Positions 38,062 through 46,762 of a DNA stretch of 52,506 bases are shown piece after piece. The stretch comes from Bradyrhizobium neotropicale (GTDB lineage Bacteria > Pseudomonadota > Alphaproteobacteria > Rhizobiales > Xanthobacteraceae). Numbering within the stretch: position 1 is the stretch's first letter; every line of letters starts with the position of its first letter. Location of the stretch: assembly GCF_001641695.1 (NCBI RefSeq), contig NZ_LSEF01000064.1, forward strand, positions 46,780 to 99,285. Direction: 5' to 3'. The position numbers and the translations under genes were made by a program. The notes under the pieces are model-generated. The model did no database searches. It saw only the letters and a program-made list of their open reading frames with translations, and had not been told where the DNA came from.

Positions 38062-38376
38062 GGTCTGTCCTCACTTGCATGACAAAAACGCAGGCTCGCA
38101 AATGACGTGCCAGTGCAGCCGGCCAGCATCGCCAGACGCTTAGATGGTTAAGCAACGGTTGATCGCCGCGCGGACCGGCAGGAATTGACCGGCAGGGCGG
38201 CCTCTTCGGCAATTCCTGCTCGCCTTGCGCGTCGCACTTCGCTTGCATTTGCGCGAGCCGATTCAGCCTGCATTAACCGCACTTCCTAACGTCGCCTCCA
38301 TACCGTTCCCGTAAACCAACGGATGTTTCCAGGCTCAAGAACTGATCCTGGCGTGTGCACGACAGCGATCGAGATC
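38062..38376. other. Divergent intergenic stretch between Flp pilin and GGDEF-EAL genes
   Basis: About 315 bp with no supported gene. It contains a weak inverted pair, CAGGAATTG / CAATTCCTG, at about 38180-38219, but no clear -35/-10 pair. It presumably carries promoters for both divergent genes. An alternative start of the GGDEF-EAL gene at 38323 would occupy its right end. Confidence 0.5.
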
Positions 38377-41094
38377 ATGACGAGATACGGCAGCCGCCTC
38401 CTCGACCAGGTATTCGTCCGCAGCGGACCGATCCGCTGGCTGGTCGTGGGCGGCGCACTGCTGATTGCGGCCATTGCCGTCGGCGCAACGCTCATGGCAC
38501 AGAACTTTCGCGAACGCGCGTTGCGCAACAGCGGCCGCGAGCTGGAGAACACCGTTCTGCTGCTCGCCTATCATTTCGATCAGCAGCTGCAGGATTTCGC
38601 GGTCATCCAGAAAGACTTCATCGACCACGTGCGCCTGACAGGGATCACGACCGCGGAGGATTATCGCAAGCGCCTCTCCAGCCAGGACACCCACCGGCTG
38701 CTGCGCTCGAAGATCGAGGCGTTGCCCTATATGGGCGGCGTCAACGTCATCGACGCCGACGGCAATGTGATCAATTCGTCGACGGCGTGGCCGGCCCCGA
38801 AAGTCAACGTCGCCGACCGCGCCTATTTCCGGACCTTCAGGTATGATCCCAACTCGCCGGACGTGCTGATCGCGCCGTTGCACAGCCGGATCTCCGGCGC
38901 ATGGACCATCCTGATCGTCCGCAGGATCGTGGGCCCGAACGGCGAGTTCATGGGCATGATCGGACGCGGCATCGAGCCTGCCAATTTCGAGAAGTTCTTC
39001 GAGTCCGTGCTGCTCGGCGAAGGCGCCACGATCTCGATGCTGCACCGCGACGGCACGCTGCTGGCCCGCTATCCCCATTCGAGCGAAATGATGGGGAAGA
39101 ATTTCAAGACCGGCCCGTTCGAGCAGCAGAGGATCTTCGGGCTCGATCATTTCGCCGGGCGCATCACCAGTCCGGTCGACGGCGAGGACCGGCTGATCTC
39201 AGCACGCGCCCTGCCCCACTTCCCGATCCTGATGATGGCCACCACCACGCGCGCAGCGGCATTGACCGACTGGCGCGAGCAGATCTTCATCCTGATCTCG
39301 GTCGCGGGAGCCTCTGCGCTCGCCATCGCAGGCGTCCTGATCGCGATCGTGCGCAAGCTCCTGGAGCAGCACCGCCTCTCGCGCGAACGGCTGACGCTGG
39401 AAAAGCTGCGTCTGGACCGTGCCGTCAACAACATGACCCAGGGCCTGCTCTTGTTCGACGCGTCGCAGCGGCTCGTCGTCTGCAACCAACGCTACATCGA
39501 AATGTACGGCTTGTCGCCGGAGGTCGTGAAGCCCGGATGCAGCTTCCACGATATCATCGCGCATCGCAAGGCGACGGGGTCCTTCAGCGGCAATGCGGAT
39601 CAATACGTCGCCCGCGTGCTGCGCGACGTCCACGTGCGCAATTCCATGGTCGTCGACACCTCCGACGGCCGCTCGATCCACATTCTCAACGAACCGCTCG
39701 CCGATGGCGGCTGGGTGGCGACGCATGAGGACGTCACCGAGCGGCGGCGCATCGAGGAGCGCATCACCCACCTCGCCCATTACGACGCGCTGACCGACCT
39801 GCCCAACCGCGCCATGTTCCACGAGCATCTGCGCGAGGCGCTGTCCGGCATCATCGGCGGCGAAGAGCTTGCGGTGCATTACATCGACATCGACGAGTTC
39901 AAGGGCGTCAACGACGCGCTCGGCCATCTCGTCGGCGACGAGCTTCTGAAAGCAGTCGCGGCAAGCCTCGACCGCTGTGCGGGGCCGACTGATTTCGTGG
40001 CGCGCCTCGGTGGCGACGAGTTCGCGATCGTGCAGACCGGAGTAACCTCGGTGGACCAGGTCAATGAGCTCGTCGCGCGCGTCTTCGCCGCGATCCGCAC
40101 GCCTTTCGACTGCATGGGCCACCATCTCACCACCGACGCCAGCATCGGCATCGCGCTGGCGCCGCGGCACGCGACAGCTCTCGATCAGATCCTGAAGAAC
40201 GCTGATATGGCGATGTACGCCGCCAAAGCCGCGGGCCGACGCACCCATCGCTTCTTCGAGCAGGCGATGGACGCGCGCGTGCGCGAGCGGCGGCAGCTCG
40301 AGATCGATCTGCGCCACGCCATCGCCCATGGCGGCCTCGAAGTCTATTACCAGCCCTGCCTCAGCCTGAAGGACGACCGCATCACCGGCTGCGAGGCCCT
40401 GGTGCGCTGGCGCCATCCCGAGCGCGGGATGGTCTCACCGGCCGAGTTCATCCCGATCGCCGAGGACACTGGCCTGATCAACGAGATCGGCGAATGGGTG
40501 CTGACGACCGCTTGCCGCGAGGCCGCGAGCTGGCCCGACGACATCCGCCTCGCCGTCAACGTCTCGCCGGTGCAGTTCAAGAGCGGCACGCTGGTGCTGA
40601 AGATCATGGCGGCGCTCGCCGCGTCCAACCTGCCGGCGAGCCGGCTCGAGCTCGAGATCACCGAGGCCGTGCTGATCCGCGACGACGAGACCACGCTTGC
40701 GATCCTGCACCAGCTCCGCGCCATCGGCGTGCGCATCGCGCTCGACGATTTCGGCACCGGCTACTCGTCGCTGAGCTATCTGCACCGGTTCCCGTTCGAC
40801 AAGATCAAGATCGACCGCGGCTTCGTCAGCGACATCGCGGGTCCCGACGGCTCGTCCAGCATTGTGCAGGCCGTCGTCAACCTCGCCAGCGCCCGCCGCA
40901 TGACCACCACGGCCGAGGGCGTCGAGACCGAGGAGCAGCAGCGCCTGTTACGTACGCTGGGCTGCTCCGAGATGCAGGGCTATCTATTCAGCGCGGCAAA
41001 GCCGGCCGACAAGGTCGTGGAGCTGTTCGCGCTGCACCGCAGCCGCCTCGCCCAGCGCCGCGGCCACGAGGGCCGCCGCCGCGAGGCGGGTTAG
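38377..41094 (+). CDS. Membrane-bound Cache-PAS-GGDEF-EAL cyclic-di-GMP protein
   Basis: 905 residues (923 with the ATG at 38323). Layout: membrane helix (about 20-40), periplasmic dCache-like sensor (about 45-300), second helix (about 303-325), PAS domain (about 345-460), GGDEF (about 465-625, motif ARLGGDEFA) and EAL (about 640-890, CEALVRWRHP and DDFGTGYSSLSYL). Both catalytic motifs look intact, so it could make and break cyclic-di-GMP. The inhibitory I-site RxxD is replaced by GPTD, so product inhibition at that site is unlikely. The periplasmic sensor implies response to an external ligand. Start uncertain. Confidence 0.92.
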   Translation: MTRYGSRLLDQVFVRSGPIRWLVVGGALLIAAIAVGATLMAQNFRERALRNSGRELENTVLLLAYHFDQQLQDFAVIQKDFIDHVRLTGITTAEDYRKRLSSQDTHRLLRSKIEALPYMGGVNVIDADGNVINSSTAWPAPKVNVADRAYFRTFRYDPNSPDVLIAPLHSRISGAWTILIVRRIVGPNGEFMGMIGRGIEPANFEKFFESVLLGEGATISMLHRDGTLLARYPHSSEMMGKNFKTGPFEQQRIFGLDHFAGRITSPVDGEDRLISARALPHFPILMMATTTRAAALTDWREQIFILISVAGASALAIAGVLIAIVRKLLEQHRLSRERLTLEKLRLDRAVNNMTQGLLLFDASQRLVVCNQRYIEMYGLSPEVVKPGCSFHDIIAHRKATGSFSGNADQYVARVLRDVHVRNSMVVDTSDGRSIHILNEPLADGGWVATHEDVTERRRIEERITHLAHYDALTDLPNRAMFHEHLREALSGIIGGEELAVHYIDIDEFKGVNDALGHLVGDELLKAVAASLDRCAGPTDFVARLGGDEFAIVQTGVTSVDQVNELVARVFAAIRTPFDCMGHHLTTDASIGIALAPRHATALDQILKNADMAMYAAKAAGRRTHRFFEQAMDARVRERRQLEIDLRHAIAHGGLEVYYQPCLSLKDDRITGCEALVRWRHPERGMVSPAEFIPIAEDTGLINEIGEWVLTTACREAASWPDDIRLAVNVSPVQFKSGTLVLKIMAALAASNLPASRLELEITEAVLIRDDETTLAILHQLRAIGVRIALDDFGTGYSSLSYLHRFPFDKIKIDRGFVSDIAGPDGSSSIVQAVVNLASARRMTTTAEGVETEEQQRLLRTLGCSEMQGYLFSAAKPADKVVELFALHRSRLAQRRGHEGRRREAG

Positions 41095-41409
41095 AGACCC
41101 TTGCGCCACCGGGACTTGACGATACTGACCTGCCGACGTATTTCCACGCTTGCAGCTGTCGTTATGTCGCTGCCGTAGGCGTTACCGTCATCCAACGCGT
41201 CCTTTGTCGAGAGGATCCCAGCAGGGAGATCTCGATTCACGAGACGCCACGGTCATGCCATCACTCTCCCGTCCTCGCGGTCATTCACTGGTCCATCACG
41301 TCCATTCCCGCGGCGCCTGCCCGCGCCGGAATGCATGCCGTCGTGCCAGGATTGTCCGCGCTCGCGCTTGCTGGATTGCCGTGGCTCCCAACTCCATTGA
41401 GACGCAACC
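41095..41409. other. Intergenic stretch upstream of the SDR gene
   Basis: About 315 bp with no supported gene. TTGACG (41116-41121) and TATTTC (41139-41144) are separated by 17 bp and could be a sigma-70-type promoter, giving a leader of about 265 nt for the SDR gene. Nothing else recognisable. Confidence 0.35.
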
Positions 41410-42165
41410 ATGAAGATGACTGGCAACACGATCCTCATCACCGGCGGCACCAGCGGTATCGGCCGCGCGCTTGCTGAGGCCCTCCACGACCGCGGTAATC
41501 GCGTCATCATCGCGGGACGACGGCAGGCCCTGCTCGATCAGATCACGGCCGAGCGCCCCGGAATGGTCGGCCAGCCGCTCGACCTCGACGATCCCGCGGC
41601 GCCATCGCGCCTCGCGACTGAAGTTCGTGCGCGCTTCCCCGAGCTCAATTTTCTCATCGCCAATGCCGGCATCTCCAAGGCGGAGGACATGACCGCGGAT
41701 GGCTGGAACGTCTCCGATGCGGAAGCCATGGTGGAGACCAACATTTTGGGCGTGCTCCGCGTAGCCGGGGCATTCCTGCCCATCCTGAAGACGCAGCAGA
41801 ATGCGACGATCATGGTGACGAGCTCGAACCTCGCCTTCGTGCCGCGCGCCGACTTTCCGACCTACTGCGCCAGCAAGGCGTTCCTGCACTCATGGCTCCA
41901 GTCGCTGCGGCATCAGCTGCGCAACATCCCCATCGAGGTGCTCGAGCTCGCGCCGCCTTACGTGCAAACCGAGCTCACCGGCGCACAGCAGGCGAGCGAC
42001 GCGCGCGCCATGCCGCTTACTGCCTATGTCGCGGAGGTGATGCAACTCCTGGAGCTCGCGGTTCATCCCCGCGGCGAGGTGCTGGTCGAACGCGACCGTA
42101 CCCGGCGCTGGGCCGAGCGCGAGGGCCGCTACGAGGCAGCCTTTGCTGCGATGAATCCGAGCTGA
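41410..42165 (+). CDS. Short-chain dehydrogenase/reductase (DltE-like)
   Basis: 251 residues of classical SDR type: cofactor loop TGGTSGIG near 11-18, ANAG near 84, catalytic Ser in VTSSNLAF and Tyr-x-x-x-Lys as YCASK. Followed by APPYVQTELTG. Substrate unknown; relatives include DltE-annotated oxidoreductases. It is a single gene, converging with the CtpA-type protease across a hairpin. Confidence 0.9.
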   Translation: MKMTGNTILITGGTSGIGRALAEALHDRGNRVIIAGRRQALLDQITAERPGMVGQPLDLDDPAAPSRLATEVRARFPELNFLIANAGISKAEDMTADGWNVSDAEAMVETNILGVLRVAGAFLPILKTQQNATIMVTSSNLAFVPRADFPTYCASKAFLHSWLQSLRHQLRNIPIEVLELAPPYVQTELTGAQQASDARAMPLTAYVAEVMQLLELAVHPRGEVLVERDRTRRWAEREGRYEAAFAAMNPS

Positions 42166-42188
42166 GATCCTCCCAAAACGAATTCGCC

Positions 42189-42210
42189 CGGGAGTGGCTA
42201 TCCACTCCCG
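42189..42210. terminator. Bidirectional hairpin between convergent SDR and protease genes
   Basis: Perfect 9-bp stem CGGGAGTGG / CCACTCCCG around CTAT, between two convergent stop codons. There is no long T-run on either side, so efficiency is uncertain, but its position between converging genes supports a shared terminator. Confidence 0.6.
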
Positions 42211-42243
42211 AGCGATGCCGGAGGTCACAAGGACGGATAGAGC

Positions 42244-43581
42244 TTAGTTCGGCACCGCGGTCTTCGGTGCCGGCTTCGCAGCCGCGGCGTTCACGGTGAC
42301 GCCGTGCAGGAAGTCGAAGGCCGCGTGCAGGGCCTTGTCGTCCTTCTCTTCCGGCGGCACGTAGGACTGCGAACCAGTCTGCTCGGTGCCGTCGGCAGCC
42401 GAGAGATGCCCGCGCATCGAGGCCTCGCCCATGGTGTCGACGCGGCCCTTCAGCTCGGCCGGCACGTCCTGGAGAATCTCGATGTCGGGCGCGATGCCCT
42501 GGGCCTGGATCGACCGCCCCGACGGCGTGTAGTAGCGCGCCGTGGTCAGCGCCAGCGCGCCATTGCCAGAGCCGAGCGGGATGATCGTCTGCACCGAACC
42601 CTTGCCGAACGAGCGCGTGCCGATCAGCGTTGCGCGCTTGTGGTCGTGCAGCGCGCCGGCCACGATCTCGGAGGCCGAGGCGGAGCCGCCGTTGATCAGG
42701 ACGATCAGCGGCTTGCCCTTGGTGAGGTCGCCGCCATGCGCCGTGAAGCGCTGGGTCTCTTCCGGATTGCGGCCGCGGGTCGAGACGACCTCGCCGCGCT
42801 GCAGGAAGGCGCTCGATACCGAGACGGCCTGGTCGAGCAATCCGCCCGGATTGTTGCGGAGGTCCATCACATAGCCCGCGAGCTTCTCCGGCGGGATTTC
42901 CTTGGAGATCGACGCGATCGCTTTCTTCAGGCCGTCGGTGGTCTGCTCGTTGAAGGAGGTGACGCGGATATAGCCGATGTCGCCGTTCTCGACGTGGAAC
43001 CGCACCGGGCGCACATGGATGATCTCGCGCGTGATCGCAATGTCGAGCGGAACATCCGCACCCTTGCGCACGATGGTGAGCTTGGTCTTGGTGTCGACCG
43101 GCCCCTTCATCTTGTTGACGGCCTGCTCGAGCGTCATGCCCTGCACGGCCTCGCCGTCGATCTTGCTGATGAGGTCGCCGGACAGAATGCCGGCCTTGGA
43201 CGCCGGCGTGTCGTCGATCGGCGAGACGACCTTGACGAGGCCGTCCTCCATCGTGACCTCGATGCCGAGCCCTCCGAACTCGCCGGAGGTGGTCTCCTGC
43301 ATCTCGGTCCAGGACTTGTCGTTCATGTAGCGCGAATGCGGATCGAGCGAGGTCACCATTCCCGTGATCGCGCCTTCGATCAACTTGGCGTTGTCGGGCT
43401 TCTCGACGTAGCTCGCCTTCACGCGCTCGAACACCTCGCCGAAGAGGTTGAGCTGGGAATAGGCATCATCTGCAGTTACCGCCGCCCGCGCCGCCCAGTG
43501 TCCGCCTTGCGGACCGGTCATCAGAAGGGTCAGACACGCGCCGGTGAGCGCGCCGAGGGGAAACAGCAGGGATTTCCGCAT
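42244..43581 (-). CDS. ctpA: C-terminal processing protease, S41 (CtpA family)
   Basis: 445 residues: N-terminal signal/anchor (MRKSLLFPLGALTGACLTLL), PDZ domain (about 100-185, GGLGIEVTMEDGLVKVVSPIDDTPA) and the S41 domain with the Ser-Lys dyad: the middle Ser of SASASE and the Lys 25 residues later in FGKGSVQ, the same spacing as in E. coli Prc. It processes or degrades periplasmic proteins. The ATG at 43581 starts the signal sequence; longer in-frame versions add an unconserved head. Alphaproteobacteria often encode more than one CtpA, so this may be a paralogue. Confidence 0.92.
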   Translation of the reverse strand: MRKSLLFPLGALTGACLTLLMTGPQGGHWAARAAVTADDAYSQLNLFGEVFERVKASYVEKPDNAKLIEGAITGMVTSLDPHSRYMNDKSWTEMQETTSGEFGGLGIEVTMEDGLVKVVSPIDDTPASKAGILSGDLISKIDGEAVQGMTLEQAVNKMKGPVDTKTKLTIVRKGADVPLDIAITREIIHVRPVRFHVENGDIGYIRVTSFNEQTTDGLKKAIASISKEIPPEKLAGYVMDLRNNPGGLLDQAVSVSSAFLQRGEVVSTRGRNPEETQRFTAHGGDLTKGKPLIVLINGGSASASEIVAGALHDHKRATLIGTRSFGKGSVQTIIPLGSGNGALALTTARYYTPSGRSIQAQGIAPDIEILQDVPAELKGRVDTMGEASMRGHLSAADGTEQTGSQSYVPPEEKDDKALHAAFDFLHGVTVNAAAAKPAPKTAVPN

Positions 43582-43875
43582 GGATGGGGTGGCCTTTTCG
43601 CTTGGGGCTTGGGAGGCGCCATGCAAATGGCGATCCAGCCCGTTTCTCACAATACCATTCTGGTTTCTTCAAGGCCGGCCTGCGACGCCGGCCGGTACAC
43701 CGTAAAATCCGCTTCGTGGTGGCCTAAATTTTTGGCAACGTTCCGACACCGTTTCGCGCCAGGCGGGACTCGGTCGGCCCGCCCACGCCTTGCAGCTATG
43801 CGATTTTAGGATGGTTTTGGAGGGCCGGACGGGATAGGCGATGACTTAAGGCTTCAAATTCTCGGGAGGATAACA

Positions 43876-45009
43876 ATGAACGAAGCGCCCCGCATCCGGC
43901 CGGATCGGAACGTCGAACTCGGCGCCAGCAACGAGCCGTTCCAGAACCTGCACGAATTCATCCGGAAGGCGCGCTCCAACCTCAACCAGAACGCCTGGGA
44001 CTACATCGTCGGCGCGGCCGAGACCGAGACCACCATGCGCCGCAACCGCATGGCGCTCGACGAGATCGCATTCCGCCCGCGCGTACTGCGCGACGTCAGC
44101 AAGGTCGATGGTTCCGTCGAGCTGTTCGGCCGCAAGATGCGCCTGCCGGTGGTCCTGGCCCCGGTCGGAGCGCTCGAGATATTCGATCCGGATGGTGCGG
44201 CCAGCGTGGCGCGCGGCGCCGGCGCGTTCGGAGCGGCGCACATGCTGAGCTCGGTGTCCGACCCGGGCCTGGAAAAGACCGCCGAGGCCGCGCCCGATGC
44301 GCTGCGCTTCTATCAGCTCTATGTTCGCGGCGACGACGCCTTCGTCGAGGATGTCGTCAGCCGGGCCGTGAAGCACACCTATGCCGCCTTCTGCCTGACC
44401 GTCGATACCGCTCATTACAGCCGTCGTGAGCGTGACATCGCCAAACGCTATGTTCGTGAAAGCCGGCTGCGCGCCACCGGCGGCGACTTCCAGAAGGGGC
44501 TGGAGTGGCGGACCGTGAAGATGATCAAGGACAAGTTCAAGATCCCGCTGATCCTGAAGGGAATCGCGACCGCAGAGGACGCGCTGATCGCCATCGATCA
44601 CGGCGTCGAATGGATCTACGTTTCCAACCATGGCGGCCGCCAGCTCGACCACGGCCGCGGCGCCATGCATGTGCTGCCCGAGATCGTCGAGGCCGTGAAT
44701 GGACGCGCCAAGATCATGGTCGATGGCGGCTTCTGCCGCGGCACCGACATCGTCAAGGCGATCGCGGCGGGCGCCGACATGGTCGGGATCGGCCGGCTGC
44801 AGTGCTGGGCGCTGGCGGCCGCGGGCGAAGCCGGCGTGACGCGGATGCTGGAGCTCTTGGAGGATGAGGTGCTGCGCTGCCTTGGCCTGCTGGGCGCCAC
44901 CTCGTTCGCCGAAATCGACAAGTCCTGCCTGCATCCGGCAACCGCTACCAACGCGCCGAGCGTATTCAGCGCGTTTCCTCTGCTCGACATCGAGCCGTAT
45001 CGATATTGA
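43876..45009 (+). CDS. FMN-dependent alpha-hydroxy-acid oxidase/dehydrogenase
   Basis: 377 residues of the lactate/glycolate/mandelate oxidase family: FRPRVLRDVSKVD, the FMN-binding LAPVGALEIFDPDG, DTAHYSRRERD, KGIATAEDA (FMN Lys) and the catalytic H252 in YVSNHGGRQLD followed by DGGFCRGTDIVKAIAAGA. The His and Arg active-site residues are in place. LldD/LldR partners are absent. GGGAGGA six bases before the ATG makes the start firm. It is followed 14 bp later by the HAD gene. The substrate (L-lactate, glycolate or other) is not determinable. Confidence 0.92.
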   Translation: MNEAPRIRPDRNVELGASNEPFQNLHEFIRKARSNLNQNAWDYIVGAAETETTMRRNRMALDEIAFRPRVLRDVSKVDGSVELFGRKMRLPVVLAPVGALEIFDPDGAASVARGAGAFGAAHMLSSVSDPGLEKTAEAAPDALRFYQLYVRGDDAFVEDVVSRAVKHTYAAFCLTVDTAHYSRRERDIAKRYVRESRLRATGGDFQKGLEWRTVKMIKDKFKIPLILKGIATAEDALIAIDHGVEWIYVSNHGGRQLDHGRGAMHVLPEIVEAVNGRAKIMVDGGFCRGTDIVKAIAAGADMVGIGRLQCWALAAAGEAGVTRMLELLEDEVLRCLGLLGATSFAEIDKSCLHPATATNAPSVFSAFPLLDIEPYRY

Positions 45010-45023
45010 TCTGAAAGGACGCA

Positions 45024-45647
45024 ATGACTTCGCTTTCTCCCGGCAGCGCGGATGCCCTTCTGTTCGATCTCGGGCGCGTCGTGCTCGACATCGATTTCTC
45101 CAGGACGATCGCCTGCTGGGCGGGACATGCCGGCTGCAAGCCCGAGGCCATCGTGGCGCGCTACGTGCGTGACGAGGCCTACCGGCTGCATGAGACCGGC
45201 AAGCTCAGCGACGAGGCGTATTTCGACTCGCTGCGCTCATCGCTCGGGATCGGCCTTTCGGATGCGCAGTTCCTGGAGGGCTGGAACGCGGTCTTTACCG
45301 GCGAGATGCCCGACATTGCTGAGCTGTTGCCACGCGCTGCACGGCACATGCCGCTCTACGCCTTCTCCAATACCAACCAGCCGCATGTCGACTATTTTTC
45401 GAAGGAATATGCCGACCTGCTCGGCCATTTCCGCGAGCTGTACCTGTCCTCCAGCATCGGACTGCGGAAGCCCGATGCGGAAGCCTTCGACCACGTGGTG
45501 GCCGCGATCGGCGTGCCGGCCGGGCGCATCGTGTTCTTCGACGATCTCGCCGAGAACGTCGAGGGGGCGAGGGCCCGCGGACTGACGGCGGTGCACGTCA
45601 CCTCACCCGTCGACGTCGGCAATGCACTCAAGGCGCTCGGGATCTGA
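45024..45647 (+). CDS. HAD-family hydrolase (YihX-like, subfamily IA)
   Basis: 207 residues with motif I FDLGRVVLDIDF (nucleophile Asp at D14 of this frame, second Asp replaced by Gly as in YihX-type sugar phosphatases), a helical cap (about 20-95), motif II SNTN, motif III Lys in GLRKPDAEAF and motif IV FFDDLAENVEGA. Predicted to be a phosphatase for a small phosphorylated metabolite. It lies 14 bp after the oxidase gene, so they probably form an operon; a link to glycolate metabolism (phosphoglycolate phosphatase plus glycolate oxidase) is possible but unproven. Confidence 0.9.
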   Translation: MTSLSPGSADALLFDLGRVVLDIDFSRTIACWAGHAGCKPEAIVARYVRDEAYRLHETGKLSDEAYFDSLRSSLGIGLSDAQFLEGWNAVFTGEMPDIAELLPRAARHMPLYAFSNTNQPHVDYFSKEYADLLGHFRELYLSSSIGLRKPDAEAFDHVVAAIGVPAGRIVFFDDLAENVEGARARGLTAVHVTSPVDVGNALKALGI

Positions 45648-45770
45648 GCGCGGGCGTCCTGGGGCTTGGTCAATCCTGCCGATGGTTCCCCGGAACCGAT
45701 TCCCCGCGATGAGGAACCAACTCACTTTGTGCAATTTCGTACAAAGTTCCTGGAACGGAATCCCTGATTC

Positions 45771-45788
45771 CGGACTCTTAAGAGTCCG
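45771..45788. promoter_or_regulatory. 18-bp perfect palindrome upstream of a small gene
   Basis: CGGACTCTTAAGAGTCCG is self-complementary over all 18 bases and lies 28 bp before the GTG at 45817. A further dyad, CTTTGT / ACAAAG with a 10-base centre (about 45725-45746), and GGTTCC / GGAACC pairs lie just upstream. The whole stretch 45648-45816 shows no gene of its own. Confidence 0.45.
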
Positions 45789-45816
45789 TTGGGATTTCTA
45801 CACCGGACTGATCGTC

Positions 45817-46026
45817 GTGTTGGGCAAAACCTACCTCACCAAGCAGGCCTCTCTTCTGCTCCAATTCGCCAGAAGCACCTCGGACTCGGATCTCTCGGCC
45901 AAGCTCGTCAGCAAGGCCGCCGATCTGAAGTCTCAGGCCGACCCCCTGCCCGACAAGGATCAGAGTCCCAAGGCGCCCGATGTGACGTCCGACGCCAGTC
46001 CGAACGAGCCAACAGGAGCGGATTGA
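45817..46026 (+). CDS. Small conserved hypothetical protein
   Basis: 69 residues: VLGKTYLTKQASLLLQFARS, a short helical part (LSAKLVSKAADLKSQ) and a Pro/Asp/Ser-rich tail (PDKDQSPKAPDVTSDASPNE). It resembles small hypothetical proteins with LGKTYLTKQA and KAADLKSQ motifs that I recall from Bradyrhizobium genomes; this is memory, not a search. GTG 45817 or TTG 45820 is taken as the start, as the open frame upstream crosses the palindromic leader and looks non-coding. No function known. Confidence 0.5.
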   Translation: MLGKTYLTKQASLLLQFARSTSDSDLSAKLVSKAADLKSQADPLPDKDQSPKAPDVTSDASPNEPTGAD

Positions 46027-46112
46027 TGTTGGCCATGGCCCTCGTCGCGCTCGTCCTTGCGATCGCCACGCTGGTGCCAATCTGCCTCGTCATCCAGTCG
46101 CGCCGGGCCTGA
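46026..46112 (+). CDS. Possible 28-residue single-pass membrane peptide
   Basis: Reads MLAMALVALVLAIATLVPIC followed by LVIQSRRA: one hydrophobic helix with a basic end, the usual positive-inside pattern. The ATG overlaps the stop of the preceding small gene as TGATG, which suggests coupled translation. Too short for certainty, but the length, hydrophobicity and overlap favour a real gene over a chance frame. Confidence 0.4.
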   Translation: MLAMALVALVLAIATLVPICLVIQSRRA

Positions 46113-46144
46113 GGCACGCATTCGACTGACCGCTGGATGGTCCC

Positions 46145-46762
46145 CTATTCCTTGACGGCTTCCGGCTTCGGCGCGGGCACGGATTTGTGAGCCTGGGCGA
46201 CTGGTTGCTTCTGGGCCGGCAACGACTGCGGCGCGGAGGATGCCGGCGGCGGTGACGGCGCCGGCGCAGCCGGCGGCACCGGCGCGGCCTGCCCGAGATT
46301 GACGGACAGGCCGAACAGCCGCCACTGCCCGCCCACGGGCGCAAACAGCAATTCGAAATTGACCTGCGTCGGCACCGAGGGAAAGAAGCCGGCCATGTGC
46401 AGCATGCCGTTACCCTCGATCTGCGGCAGCACGGTCAATTGCGGATCGAGCGCGGCAACGCCGGAGAGGTCGATATTGTCGTTGCGCTGCTTGGCGAAGA
46501 TATCGGCGAGCTTCGCCGCCGTGTTGACCTGAAACCCGGGCGCCCCGAGATCGCGCAGGACGGTGTAGTTGCCGGTCTTGTTGGCCTGGTCGAGCGCGAG
46601 CAGCGACGAGCGGATCATGATCAATACGCCGTTGCGGTCGATGTTGGCCGGGGTCGGCGTCGCATGCGGCGACGGCTTCGGGCCCTCGCTCCGCACCTCG
46701 CGCAGCGGAAGCGCGGCCGTCGCAAGGCACAGAATCAGTGCCGCTTTCGATCGCATGCTCAC
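46145..46762 (-). CDS. Secreted protein with Pro/Ala-rich tail, unknown function
   Basis: 205 residues: signal peptide (about 1-25, RSKAALILCLATAALPLREVRS), a folded middle region (about 45-155, LDQANKTGNYTVLRDLGAPGF, FELLFAPVGGQWRLFGLSVNL), and a C-terminal Pro/Ala/Gln-rich tail to the end. No family recognised. The GTG start at 46762 overlaps the stop of the autotransporter gene (GTGA), and an ATG lies six bases further in; either way translation is coupled to it. This suggests that the protein acts with the autotransporter at the envelope, by inference only. Confidence 0.7.
   Translation of the reverse strand: MSMRSKAALILCLATAALPLREVRSEGPKPSPHATPTPANIDRNGVLIMIRSSLLALDQANKTGNYTVLRDLGAPGFQVNTAAKLADIFAKQRNDNIDLSGVAALDPQLTVLPQIEGNGMLHMAGFFPSVPTQVNFELLFAPVGGQWRLFGLSVNLGQAAPVPPAAPAPSPPPASSAPQSLPAQKQPVAQAHKSVPAPKPEAVKE

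Noticed and set aside
45680..45790. EcfG-type promoter (GGAAC...CGTT) near the small gene
   Set aside because: GGAAC occurs several times, but no CGTT lies at the required 16-18-bp distance.
45622..45816. N-terminal extension of the small gene starting at 45622
   Set aside because: It runs through the 3' end of the HAD gene and the palindromic leader and shows no conserved-looking sequence.
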